A stretch of 64,000 nt of DNA from contig NC_084671.1 in the NCBI RefSeq assembly GCF_028389875.1, positions 28,267,083 to 28,331,082 on the forward strand, given 5' to 3'. How positions within the stretch are numbered: position 1 is the stretch's first letter; the number at the start of each line of letters is the position of its first letter. This stretch comes from Rhea pennata (taxonomy: Eukaryota; Chordata; Aves; Rheiformes; Rheidae). Positions 1 through 11,867 of this stretch are shown piece after piece. Both the position numbers and the translations under genes were made by a program. A model generated the notes under the pieces. That model did not search any database. It was not told the DNA's origin and saw only the letters and a program-made list of their open reading frames with translations.

Positions 1-3000
1 TCCAAACACCATTTAATATGTTGACTATATCCCCATGAAAAATAGAAGTGGTCTAGAGCGACCAGTAAGGACACAGAGACCAACAGAGTCATCACTCAGG
101 AGGTGTAAAATAAATCCTATGCACCCAGTGCCCTACCTGGAACAGACTAGAGAACCCAACCCAGGCACTCCTGCTTTGCATCTACCTGTTTAATATAGTG
201 TCACAGTATATCTTTAAACAGATAGGTAGATGGAGACTATATGAAACTCCCTGGTAACGCTTCCCAATGGCATGTTATCCTCACTGCTGGAACACATCCT
301 CTTTGTCGTATTTTCCTAGCAGTGGATCTCATTATCAGCAAGATTTAAATGCGAGTCCAAATCCTCAGCTGATGTAAAGCATCATCATGTCATGCCTGTG
401 AAGTCAACAGAGCTTCCACAATTTATGCCAGCTGAGCATCTGGCCCTCATAGGACTACTAACATCCTGACACTGAATTTCCACTACTTTTACCTAACTTA
501 ATTTCCAGCAAATAAGACATTCATCAGATTTCAGAGCATGATACTCCAGTGGTACAGAAATTTGTCTGAAAATATCTAAGTTTGATGTTCATATATTCTG
601 AAATTTAGCTACCTCGAATTTGAAACAAAGTGCTAAAAACGGGGACAGCTAGTAACTGTACTTAAAAATTTTCTATTTAAATAACCAAGGTCATCATGAA
701 GTAAGATATGGCTCTACTACAGCCATCACCATCTCAACAGCAACTTGCCAGTCTACAAGTTCCAATATGAAAGTGAAGTTGCTTTTCAAGCCAAAGGAGG
801 GAAGGTATTCAAGTGGAGGAGGAATTTGGGAGAAATTCCAGGACACCGGCTCCTTGGAGGGCTCGAAATGCTAGGAATAACTCTGCTGACTTCAGTGCAA
901 TTAGGACAGCAAATGAGACAAATGAACTGCAATATCAGGTGTTGTAAATAATTACGAAAACATGACTAGCAAATTCACTTACAAAGTCTCTTCATAGTTT
1001 TTCCTTTAAGCCTGCCTGTTTTATTGTACCTTGACTGAGCTTGGTACCCTGAAAGACTTTGTAACAGTAAATTGCTTTTTCTCAGCAACTTTTCAAAGAA
1101 AGGCAGTACTTTTCCAGAAAAACTTTTGCAAAAATCTGCTTTTCCAAAATCTGGATGTGTTTTTTTCCAGTAGTACAGTAGTTGGAATAAGCAGCCCTTT
1201 TCATTCATGAACACATCCCTGAAATATCTCAGATAGAAACTGAGGACCGGGACTTTAAACAACACCATTTCAATTGTATTTCCAGTATTATTTTTATTGA
1301 GAAATTAAATTTACCAAAGAAAGGCAATGGCTAAATAAATGAAAAAAAAAAAAAAGGCAGCAGCAAAAACCACTGTTTCTTTGAATGGCTTTGGGGAGTC
1401 TATTATGTAATTTTAAAAAATAAGCCAGCAAACAACCAGATCTTCATCTGATATAAACCAGAGTAACTCTGCTGAAGTCATAGTAGCTACAACCCTACCT
1501 GCATGCATTGACAATTTTCCTAACTCTACTACGCCATTGATCAGGAAAATTTGGGACATCTGCACCTACTTACTCTGACACCAGTATAAATCTCCATATT
1601 GATAGATAGAGGCATAGGCAGGATTAGCCAGGTAAACAGCATCAAACGGACATGGAAAGTAGATGAATTAATGCTCTAAAGAATTAAAGGTGCTCATACA
1701 ACTTTAACTCATCTCCCCCTTTTGTATGCCCCATGACCCTGACTTGGATTCAATTTTTTTTTCCAGAGGATCCTTACCCTCATCCAGCACACATGATAGG
1801 CAGTGGCCCTACAATTAGCAGCCCTTCAATATTCCTCTGAATTTCAGCTGCATAATAGGTGGCCCCAGGCCTCTTTGCCTGCACAGTGTTCAAACCCTGC
1901 ATTGACTGCAAAAATGATTATTTCCAGTGAGGTGCTTTTGTTTTTACAGAACTAAACAAAAACACTGAGACAAAGTGTTCTGGCTGGAAACAATTTTTGA
2001 CATTACAACCAAAATGTCTCAGCAAATTTGACATGACTTCACGGGCTTTGGGAAACAGAAGACTCAGCTGTAAGATTTCTCCCAGCTCTAGCCAGAACCC
2101 TTTGAGCCAGTGTAAAAACGATGCTTCTGATGATCTCGTTGCCCAGAGCAGATCGCGCTCTCAGGAAGCTTGCCTCAGCCCACTCCTGGCCTCACAGCAG
2201 GGGAGACATGGGCACACACATGCCCTAGTGCCCTCCCAGCCCCGTTTCGAAGCAAAGGAATAGAGCTTACAGCGTGGGCTAGCAGACTCTCCAGTCTGGA
2301 TGAGCGGAACGTGAAGCTGTAAGGCCTGCCAAGGACGCACCCGTCCCGCTGTACAGACAGTCACCCTTTCCCCATCGCCAGCTCCTCCTCAGGCTCCATG
2401 GAGGACCTGTTCTATACTCCCCCTCTGTGCCCATCTGTTTGTCACTACAAAAGGCTCCATGCAATCAGCACCCATGTGGTTCGCTCTCTGATGCCCGAGT
2501 CAGATGGAGAAACGCTTGAACCATGGGAAATCCAGGCTGCTTTCTTACTATTCTGGGCCAAGCCACACACCAAGCTGCTAGCCCATACTGGCAAAGGGAA
2601 AACCTTACTTCCTTCCTAAAACCCCAAGCTGCACAAGCTCTACAGAGCCATCCGACTTGACCAAAACCTGGAAGGGAATTCTGAAGCAGAGAAAAGGCAT
2701 TAAGACATTAAAAGCCATTAAGACAAAAGTCAGGAGGTCCCTACAAAAACAGAAAATATAGTACGAAAGTGCCAGGTCTTCTTGACAATGCAGTTGTCAG
2801 AATATTTTCCCTTAAATAAGTAACCCCCCCTCCCATTTTTTTCCCCCTGCATCACACTCTTGGCTGGACTATATTTTCATACTTCCACGTAACATACACA
2901 CACACATTCACACACAGAAAGATCAGCCTGAGCCAACGGCCTGCAACTGAAAATTTCAGCCTGAACAGTTACATGCTGGCAAGGACACAGCACTGAAAAA

Positions 3001-3744
3001 CAAATTTTTTAACGGGAAATGTCTGGCAACCTTAATTACAGGCACTACTGCCAGCCTCACCAGTAATTATAGCTTAGTTTCAGAATCATCCATGTGCTAA
3101 CAAATACACTTAATGGCAAGAGCATTTGCCAGTGATTCACCAGGAAAGACTTCCAACCAGCTAGAAGACAGAGCAGTGAGATGCAGAGATGACCTTATAT
3201 TGTCTGTCTATAGGTAGAGATCTTAGTCCTTCTATACGAGGTGAGCCACTCCACTAAATGTCTTGGAGAAGCCTCAGGCTGTTCTAGTTTTCTTCTGTCT
3301 GCTTCCAAACGTTGGAAGTTAACTCAGCTGAGTTCAATGACTTTGGTTCAGACTGAGGCTCTGTTAGCCACAGCGACCTGGAGCCTGAAGACTCCAGTGT
3401 GCACAGCTGTGGTCACAGCTTTACTCCAGTGGGCACTGAATTCTGTCTTTAGTGAATTTATTTATTTATTTAGAGGGAACAAAAGATGATAATATACAAT
3501 TCCACCTCTGGTACAATACTCTCTCTTTTCCATCCTCAGTCTAAAGACAATATCTTACCAGAACATGGTGATTTTTTCAGGCAACTAAGTCTTTTAAATG
3601 ATTCAGCGTAACTTGCCCTCCACTCCATTAAGTCCTTTGTATGGACTTTGAAATCCAGCAGCTGTCACTGGAGTCCCTTCTCTCTGCAGACTGAGCTGAT
3701 CTCTTCCCCAACCTGATAAGAAGCATCCTGCAGAAGTACAACTG
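1..3744. other. Non-coding, no gene recognised
   Basis: I see no exon with recognisable homology and no long reading frame. The stretch is AT-rich single-copy DNA with small simple tracts: an A-run near 1342, C- and T-runs near 2823-2850, and a short CA-rich tract near 2896-2920. It probably belongs to the intergenic side of the CRYGS block facing DGKG, inferred from mammalian gene order. Confidence 0.5.
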
Positions 3745-4115
3745 CAGAATAATCGTAGCTTGAAGGGACCTCTGCAGGTCTCCTTCCCTGAGCAGGGCTA
3801 CATTCAAAGCTAGATTGGATTGCTTACAGTCTTATCCAATCAATGGTGAATTTTTCCAAAGATGAAAATTGTCCTAGCTCTCGGGACCCCATCCCAGTAT
3901 CTGGCCTCCCTCAGCATGAGGAAGGCTCCTTGTATCAAGCATTCCCTCTGCCATAGCTTGTGTCCATTGCTTCTTGTCCTTTCCCTGGACACCTCTGAGA
4001 AAAGTCTGGCTTCATCCTCTCTATAATCTCCTTCGAGTGGTTGGAAACAGTGTTAAATTCCCCTCCTTCACCCTCCCTTCTCGAGGCTGAATAAAATCAG
4101 CACCCTCAACTTTTG
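3745..4115 (-). mobile_element. CR1 non-LTR retroposon fragment (3' part)
   Basis: The plus strand reads as the reverse complement of the 3' end of a CR1 LINE. It opens with a remnant of the octamer tail and 'gaagggacct' at about 3750-3773. Phrases typical of avian CR1 follow: 'cttgtgtccattgcttcttg' at about 3957-3976, then the stretch about hourly 'ggctt catcctct' at 4007-4020, and 'cttctcgaggctga' near 4077. Several small indels show it is old. The assignment is from memory of the family; subfamily unknown. Confidence 0.7.
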
Positions 4116-7100
4116 GCAAAGCCTCTTTATTGTCAGAATATTTTTTTTAGTCCCAAAATTTTAACTGGCTCTGAAACTATCAACTCACCACCACTATGGA
4201 GGAGAGAAATGACAATATAAAACCAAATGTGTCAGGTAGATGAATGTTTTCTGTAAAAATCCACTATGGCAGCATCTGCCCAGTGGATAATATTCTCCCA
4301 GTTCCTAATATTCGGAAACTGTTTTTTGCCTTGAAACATGAGGATTCATACTCTTTCCAAAAAAAAATGTTGCTTTTAATCCTGGGTCCTGCAATTTCAA
4401 TGGCTCTTGTTATTTATATTCATGGCCAGTCCCTGCCCGACAGATACTCACTATCCTGTCGGCCCCAGCAGGCAGCAAAGGTGGGATTTCGGACAAGAAG
4501 CCATAGGTTATACGTTTCCAAATGATCGTTCCAGTTGTGGGAAGTCAGGGAACCAAACACAGCTCACGAGCATCGGGTCACACATGACCAAGGTTGAGAA
4601 CGAGTTACCCACTGGCAGCTGCTCCGCTGTGCCAGCGTACGCTCCACATGCACATCCCTGCCCTCCAAGCTCCGGCCTGGTGTCGGCACTAGAGTGTGTT
4701 ATTAGAGGTCTGAAATCAAGTTAGTGCCTTTTTATTAGGTAACTGGCCCTTCTCTTGCTTATAATACCTCATTTGGCTGGAGAGTGAGAGCATCCTGCTA
4801 CTTCACTGCAGCAGGCAGGAAAATCGCCTTCTGCAACTACCCACCAAGTGAGGTACAGATCCTGAAAGTCAAATCAGTGCTCTTTAAAATACCTCATCTG
4901 TGAGCTGAAACATTTCCAGGTACAAGTGTTTCACAGCTAAACCTTGTTTCTTAATTTCAGCTAATATTCTAATGCTATTTAAAGCCAAAATGTCCTTTTT
5001 CTCGCCTTTCTTCAAGATATTAACATTCTTTTGTCCTTAATTCTACTTTAACAGCAGCTTTGTTTTAGAATTGTCATGGGTTTTAGTACTGTCTTTAGCA
5101 CTTTAACTAGTCTCCAACATTTGGCAAAGTTCTTGAATTCCTATCAAATCCGAGGTTGTGCTGGCAGCCTGGCCTGGGAGTCTTGCTGTAGCTGCAGAAA
5201 GCAGAGGATGAGCCTCACCACCCTATACCCTTCACATTCACCACACCTGGAAATGGGCATCCTGTCGTTCAAACTGGGGAAGTCGACGGCAGGCAGATGC
5301 GACACCGGTCACAGGGCTCTGTTTGGTCACTGCAGAAGCTGGTGCGCTCGCGGCCCAACCCGGGTAGCAGGGCTGCAGAAACCACTTATTCGGTGCACTC
5401 GGCACCACAGTGCCGTTGGGAATTTCTTTGTGATCGTCCACTTCAGCAGCTGACACAGAGGGACCAGCACGGGGATAAAGGAGATGTGAGCAGGGCTTGC
5501 TTACCCTTTGGTCATCTCCAATATAAAAGACTGAAAGGAAGCATCCTCTTTCAGAAGCATTGAAGTGACTGGACTAGCATGCAGGAGGCCAAAGGAGGTG
5601 CAAAATACTCCCGGAGACATGCACTGGGATACCCAGGAGAGCTCAGTGTAAACGATGCAGCGCTCCAGAGGCGGGAATTGACTTCCTGGGAAGGGTGAGA
5701 CCATTTTTCTCTGCCTTTGGACCCGTGCTGCAGAAGCCACCTCTGCAAGGACTCAGATGTTCTCCTCGATATGTATCTGATGCCACTATCACAACATGTA
5801 ACACTTGCACTGAACTTACCTTAGGCACTGTGACTGACTCACCCACCAGTTCTTAATCTGTAACAGCAGCTGAGGCCTCGAAGGCTCCAGCCCACCCCCC
5901 GCCATCCTCTTACCTGGTGATGTATTAGAAGTCTCTTGCGTCAGGACAAAACCTCGGAAGCATCCCCAGGGAGAAGACGGTAATCTGGGCTTCTTGCCAT
6001 CCTATTCCCAGTTTGCATGATGCTGTGATATGTAAATCAAACAAAAAAATGACCCTGCTTTCCAGGCACACTTTAAATTTAGTATCTCAGAAGCGTTTCA
6101 TTTAGGCTTAATAAAAGTTATGATACGTTGATTAAATACCAGCTGAGAGCTAAAAGAGCGCTTCCTGAGCTTTATAGGGCCGCAGGCAATAAATTGTGTT
6201 GCCACCTAATTATTCTGTCTGACTGGGGTCTTCAAAACAGAACACAATGCATATTTGTCATGTTGCCAGGGTAGGAGGACCCTGAGTATTTTAAACTTTA
6301 CCGTTGCTCTGTGCTTGCAAGGGAGGCAGAGGGGACTGGGCCCAGTTCCACTTCTGCCTATGCCGGAAAGCACAGCTCTACCCCTTCTGGGTCTTCCAGG
6401 GCCTCAGCGTACAGACTGCAGAGCCACGACACCCTGGGTCTTGCTGCCCTGAGAGGTTTAGAAAGTCCATGAACTTCCCACCCTTAGCCAAAAAACCTCA
6501 GTAGGTCAAACCTGTGCCCCATGGGTGATGGAGCCCAATAAGGTCTGCACCATCCCAAGCTCGAGAGGCCGCCAGGTTCCTGAAAGGGGACAATAAACCT
6601 TGCATCACGATAAGGCCAGGGGATCTAGAAGTATATCATTTCTCCTCTCTATATAGATCATTATATACAGCACTTACCACAGGTTCACCCTTCTCCCTCA
6701 GCCCAAAGTGAAAGCAGGTTGGCTTGGGAATTTAAGAGCTTGGAAGACCTGAGCAGCCAAGGGTGGCCATTTACTCCCAGTTCAGCACAGGGACCAGCGG
6801 CTCTTGCATGGGTGGATTACACCGGTGCGTGGCAGGTATTGCTCTGCGGAGGCCAGAGTGACCGCTCCCGGAGCCCTAATTTAGGGATGGAGAAGGGTAA
6901 ATGTCCTCACACACTGACATTACGTCTTTGATTCAGCCAGGGCTCCCCTGGAAAAGGGCAAGCTGTACAACAGGAAGAGCCACCTTGTCACTATTCTCAT
7001 AATCAATCATGGTTGCTAAAACAGCTTTCTGCGCTTACACTAATAACTCCTGCTGTCTGGTTACACCTCTGTTTCGGTGTCTGGGTAAGCATTCATGGGG

Positions 7101-7905
7101 TACACCTGAGTTGTTAGGGTCTTATTCTGCATACGTACAGTCCCTAAAACAATGCAGAATCACTCTATTACGGTATTCTCATCATCAAAAAAGCAAATTT
7201 CTCCTTGTGTTGCAAGATGATGGGACTAGAGCTCTTTAAAAAGGGATACAAAGGGTCAATTCATCCCAAATTAAACCATCTTTTCTTTATTTTAATGTGG
7301 ATGTAATCAATTCATTGTTCCAAGCAAGAAATCTGCCATGCACTGGCAAATGCTGTGCATGGAAAATACATCTCCAAGCACCTAGATCTAGCCTCTTTGC
7401 TGGCTGGTGCTGAGCACCCCATCAGGCAAGAAGGAAATTTCAGCATCCTGCTCAGGTAGCTTTCAGAATCAGGCCATGAATAGTGACAGACAGTAACAAT
7501 ACATGTCCTTCCTGTCTTGTTTTTCATGGCTGGGGGCAGGTAAAGGGAAGAAGGGAACTGGTTTTTGTTTTTAACACCTTTTAATAGCTTCCATATTCCA
7601 CATGTCATTTCCAGACTTAAGTAGTTGGGAGTCTTTATCCACTGCCTGTGAATTTAGTCAATCCTCAAAATGCCAAATTAAAACAATAGCACAAAATAGC
7701 ATCCTATAATCACACGAAATACCATCCTGAATTGTCAGGTACAGTCTAACAAGGAGGTCCCTCAGGTTAAAAGTGTATGGTGATCCAGAGCTGGGTGTCA
7801 AGCTCTTCCACAATAGAACTCAAAATAATTGTACTGTTGTTTGACAGGTAGTAAAATTCATGGTGGACTATTAAATCAATGGCAATATAATGTGGAACAC
7901 TGCAG

Positions 7906-7908
<3 letters not shown>

Positions 7909-7938
<30 letters not shown>
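7909..7938 (+). repeat. Poly-A tract (30 nt)
   Basis: Uninterrupted run of 30 A. It could be the tail of a decayed retroposed copy, but I see no AATAAA just upstream and no clear target-site duplication. It may equally be a simple homopolymer. Confidence 0.9.
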
Positions 7939-7939
<1 letters not shown>

Positions 7940-8192
7940 CCGGAGAGTTCACAAAGAGAGGCCACTGGCAAGATTCCCTCTGGAGTTCCTAATAGGTTAG
8001 ATTTGTGGCAAGAAAGGCTGATAACACGCACGAAAGACAAGAACGAAAAAGAGAAATAGGAAAAGGGAAATAAAGGTAAAGGAGGAGAAAAGGGAGGGGA
8101 AAATGAGAATAGAAGAATCGGAGAGAAAGCTCCAACAAGTTGTTATTGTATATAGACACCGAGGTCTCATCACTTTTTGTGCATTACTTCAC

Positions 8193-8244
8193 TGTTTTTT
8201 CTTATTTCTTCTTCTTTTTCTTTTTTCTTTTTTTTTTTTTTTTT
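8193..8244. repeat. Pyrimidine tract ending in T17
   Basis: Low-complexity T/C tract that faces the A-run about 300 bp upstream, so the two could pair as inverted homopolymers. Confidence 0.8.
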
Positions 8245-9235
8245 GTCATGGCCAAGAGTTCCTCACACAAGCTGGTGGATACAGTTTGCTCTGGCAGTCA
8301 GGAAGAGACCTACTGATTACATTCAGAAACTGAAATCTGCTTTCATCATCTTAAGCAGGATTCATCCCAAATGCAGGAAACCCCTTGAAACACTTGTCTC
8401 AAAGCCAGCACGTCTGACCGAGCCAAAATAAATATAAAACTGTGGCATTGGAAGGGAAGACTATAACTTCCCATGACTCGAAGCATTATCTTCTCCAGGC
8501 TGGAAACTAAGTTTTAAATCCAGATAAGGAAGCTAGGGTGCTTGGTGTTCGGACTCTCAGGGCTAGTCAAGGATTAAATCCCACCTGTGTCACACACGTT
8601 TTAAGACAGAACGAGGGCCTCTTTCACCCAGTGCCTTCATGAGATGATGCTTACCGGTTTCGAAGAAGCAGCTCTAAGGGCCAAAGGTGTTTTCGAAAAG
8701 GAATGCGAGTTCGTTTCTAAATACAACACACTAAAACGAGTGTGAGCTGAGGCTGGAGAAAGCTGCGCTGGCCACGATGGTCACAGAGGTTCACCTCCCA
8801 GGAACTGCAGCAGAAGAAAAATCATCCTTTTAATGCACCCAGAGCCTGTTCCAGAGCAGAGTTTTAGCTAGAGCAAACCTAGAGAAAGCCATTTAGTTGT
8901 GAATTAAAAGGCACACAGTCGTGACGGATTCACTGCTCTTCGTGAGAGTCTGTTTCAGTAGTTAATTGCTCTCACTGTCAGAATCTTATTTTCCTTTGGA
9001 ATTTATCACACTTAAGTCCAATCAAGTGCTCATCTTACGAACGCTCTGTCACAAGAGTTTGGTTAGAAGCGCTGGGTCTATTGGAGGAAAGGTCCCTTTA
9101 GCAGCAGACACCTGTGTTGAGATACCACCACGGGTCGCGTCACCTCTAAAGCTTCCCTTTGGGAGCCTGAATACGCCGAGTGCTGAGCCTCTGCGTGTAA
9201 GCGGTGTTTGCTGAACCCCTAGCTTTTCGATGCAC

Positions 9236-9365
9236 TTGTGACTCTCCCCTTAGTGCAAAGACCAAAACTGAATGCAGTCTTTCAGCAGTGATCTTGCCAG
9301 CTCGGTTTGTGGAGGCAGCATCTCTTCTTTACTCCAAATCAGTATGCCAGGCGTCACATAACCCT
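9236..9365 (-). mobile_element. Probable ancient CR1 fragment
   Basis: The plus strand resembles the antisense of the CR1 segment that reads '...accaaaactgaatgcagt' followed by 'tttcagcagtgatcttgcca' and 'ggaggcagcatctcttcttt'. The wording and order match the familiar CR1 3' region, but divergence is high. Identified by eye only. Confidence 0.45.
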
Positions 9366-9651
9366 TCATGCCTCGGCATGACAAAAGGAAGGACACATTC
9401 AGCTGCCTGAATATAACACCACCAAAATCTCTTCAAATTCCCTGCTTCCCAGGATATAATCTCCCAGCCCGTCAGCGCTCCCTACATCTTTTGTTTCTAA
9501 ATATTTGACCTTGCATACGGCGGCACTGACATGTGCGTTGTTTGATTTGCATCCAGCTTGAAAGCGATTCAGACAGCACTCTGCCAGCGGCCTGTCTGCA
9601 TCATTACTTGTCATACCATCAATGTATTTAATTTTTCTCCATGCTACAAAG

Positions 9652-9659
9652 TAATATAT

Positions 9660-9697
<38 letters not shown>

Positions 9698-9698
9698 T
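9652..9698. repeat. (TA)n/(CATA)n microsatellite
   Basis: Alternating TA with an internal CATA section, 47 bp. Confidence 0.9.
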
Positions 9699-11794
9699 CC
9701 AAAGACAATGATCCAAATGTGCTACGCTGATATGGTTCCTAGCCATTGGTTACAGCACGTTACTAGTTACCATTTCAGAATTATCAGTGCATTTCTATCA
9801 GTTCATATGGCCCAGATTAATTTTACGAAACCGTTTTTCTCCGATCAGAAATTTCTCCAGTATTAACTGAGTAGGTCCCAGAATTCCCATTCAAAGATTT
9901 TTTTTTTTTTTCTTCCTTAGGTGAAAGTTATGATTTCACCGAGCAATTCAGGGTTTTTTCCCCCCACAAAAATGTTTTCTCTTTGTTATAAATTCCTAGC
10001 ATTATTTAACAAAAACCTTGAGGCAAATTTTTATTAGACCAACTGAGTTGGCTGTACAAATAAGAAAGCCTGCTTTCTCCTCTCGACCTACCATCACTGA
10101 CTATAAGCAATATAAGAACACTGTAAGTGCATTAGGTTTCTATTGTTAGCAAAGATTTTACGTTCTTCGCTTTGCAGGGAGCTTCAAATATAACTTATAT
10201 CCTTTTAGATCCATTTGAGTTCTGCTGAGAACCTGTTTCACTGAAGTTTTCAACATTTCAAAATTTAATTCTGCCTCAGAACAAGCTCCACATGTCCAAA
10301 ATCCCAATAAATGACAATTTCTTAACATTTTCCCCCACACATTAAAAATAATTGATGTTTCTTTTTGTCCTTGAATCTATTGGCCGTAGAGCCTAAAATT
10401 ATTTGCTGTTTTCAAGCAATTTAATTGAAAAGCATTAATATTTACAGTTACATAATTTTTCTGTCACCAGATAGCTCAGTGATTTTCCTCCTCAGTTTAG
10501 TGCATAACTCCAGAGCAGCCTGTTTAATCACACCTGCTTATCGAAGACTCTTCATTGCAAGGGTCATCAGGCAATTTAGTCCCAGAGTGGCACAAATTAG
10601 GCTGGATCCCACGCTCTCCTTGGAAATCCCATAGATCAGAAAGAAAGAATCTATCTTCCAAGGTTATACATAGAGTAATAAAGGAATAAATCTCATGACG
10701 TGTGATGCCATGCCTCTGTTCTCATTTCATAATCTGTGAAATAAAATACCAGAATTTAGGATTGAGACTTCCTTAATGAAGAGTTAATAACCTGATGTGA
10801 CATCTGGCATCACGCTTAGGCTCGTGATGCCCATAGCAAGCTCGATAAGGCAGCGCCTGCTAATATAAACCGTCCTTGGGCTAAGTTAGATTTGGGGGGC
10901 TACCTGGTTTAAAAGGGCTGTCCCAACCTGAATAAGCTTTTACATTTGTTTTAAGATTTAGGTGGGCTTATCTTTTCTCAAAGGCATTCATCAGCTTTCA
11001 CAAGGCACTGGTTGGTCTGGTATTAGCTGGGCAGAGGTTAGGTCAAGACCGGTGCCGTTTGTCAGAGGATCGGTACCCGTATTTTGCTAAAAGAACTTTT
11101 CTCCCACAATTGTTTGGCATCAGGACATCACAAAGCAGATAACATAGATGGATAGAAAAATGGTTTCAAATGTTTTTAGGGTTTATAAGTGCAGATAGAA
11201 TGAAAATTCACCTTATATTCCTCAATATGTGTGGAATAACCCTCCTGATAAAGCAGGAGGCATGCATGGATCAATGCATTAAGAATAGCTAGATATGAAT
11301 CTAATACAGTAGGAACTGAGTAAGTCATGCTGTGTGAGGAGTCATTTTGGAATTGCATATTAGGAGCCCTCCAAACCACTCCTGACCTAAAGCAGAAACA
11401 TAACAACTCAAGGAATTTGGAAGACACTTCAGAACATGCAGGATTATAAAGTATGCCTATTTTTGCCTGCCATCTTTTTTTACATTTCCAAGCATGCTTA
11501 ATTATATAGCGTTTAAAAGTCAGCCAAGTCTTGAAGTTACATTGTATAGCAAAAATCAGGACTTGAGCGAATGAATGCGCATACTGTCCTTTGGACTCCA
11601 TTGCAAAGAATTGCTTTGGTTTTAACACTGCTGGTGTCAGCTGAGATCCTGTCATTTGCTACTGTGTCCTTTAGCCACCTATAAAGTAGTTTGTGCAATA
11701 AACCCGGGTATTTCGGTGGTAATTAAAACTGAAAAGCAATTAGCCTTTTGTTTATTTTACTTGGGAATCCGACTAAAACCTAAATGGGAGTACC

Positions 11795-11867
11795 AAAAAA
11801 GAAAAAAAAAAAAAAAAAAAAGAAGAAGAAAAGAAAAAAGAAAAGAAAAAAGAAAGAAAAAGAAAAA
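11795..11867 (+). repeat. 73-bp uninterrupted A/G purine tract
   Basis: Every base from 11795 to 11867 is A or G on the plus strand: an A-run followed by GAA and GAAAA motifs. Such tracts can adopt triplex (H-DNA) structure and are variable in length. Confidence 0.9.

Larger units (their letters stand above)
4116..9235. other. Non-coding with simple tracts and one CNE-like block
   Basis: No coding exon was recognised. A block at about 5960-6225 is AT-rich with intact homeodomain and octamer-like words ('ctaattatt', 'tttgcatgatg', 'gcaataaattg') and could be a conserved regulatory element. A 30-nt A-run lies at 7909-7938, a purine-rich stretch at about 8025-8130, and a pyrimidine tract ending in a T-run at about 8193-8244. 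The 5.0-5.8 kb part is moderately GC-rich but has no recognisable reading frame. Confidence 0.4.

Noticed and set aside
7600-7938. Processed retrogene ending in the 30-nt poly-A
   Set aside because: No AATAAA near the tract, no target-site duplication and no recognisable coding remnant upstream.
11176-11655. 159-codon minus-strand open frame in AT-rich DNA
   Set aside because: Longer than expected for AT-rich sequence, but no family, splice context or promoter was recognised; kept only as an unexplained frame.
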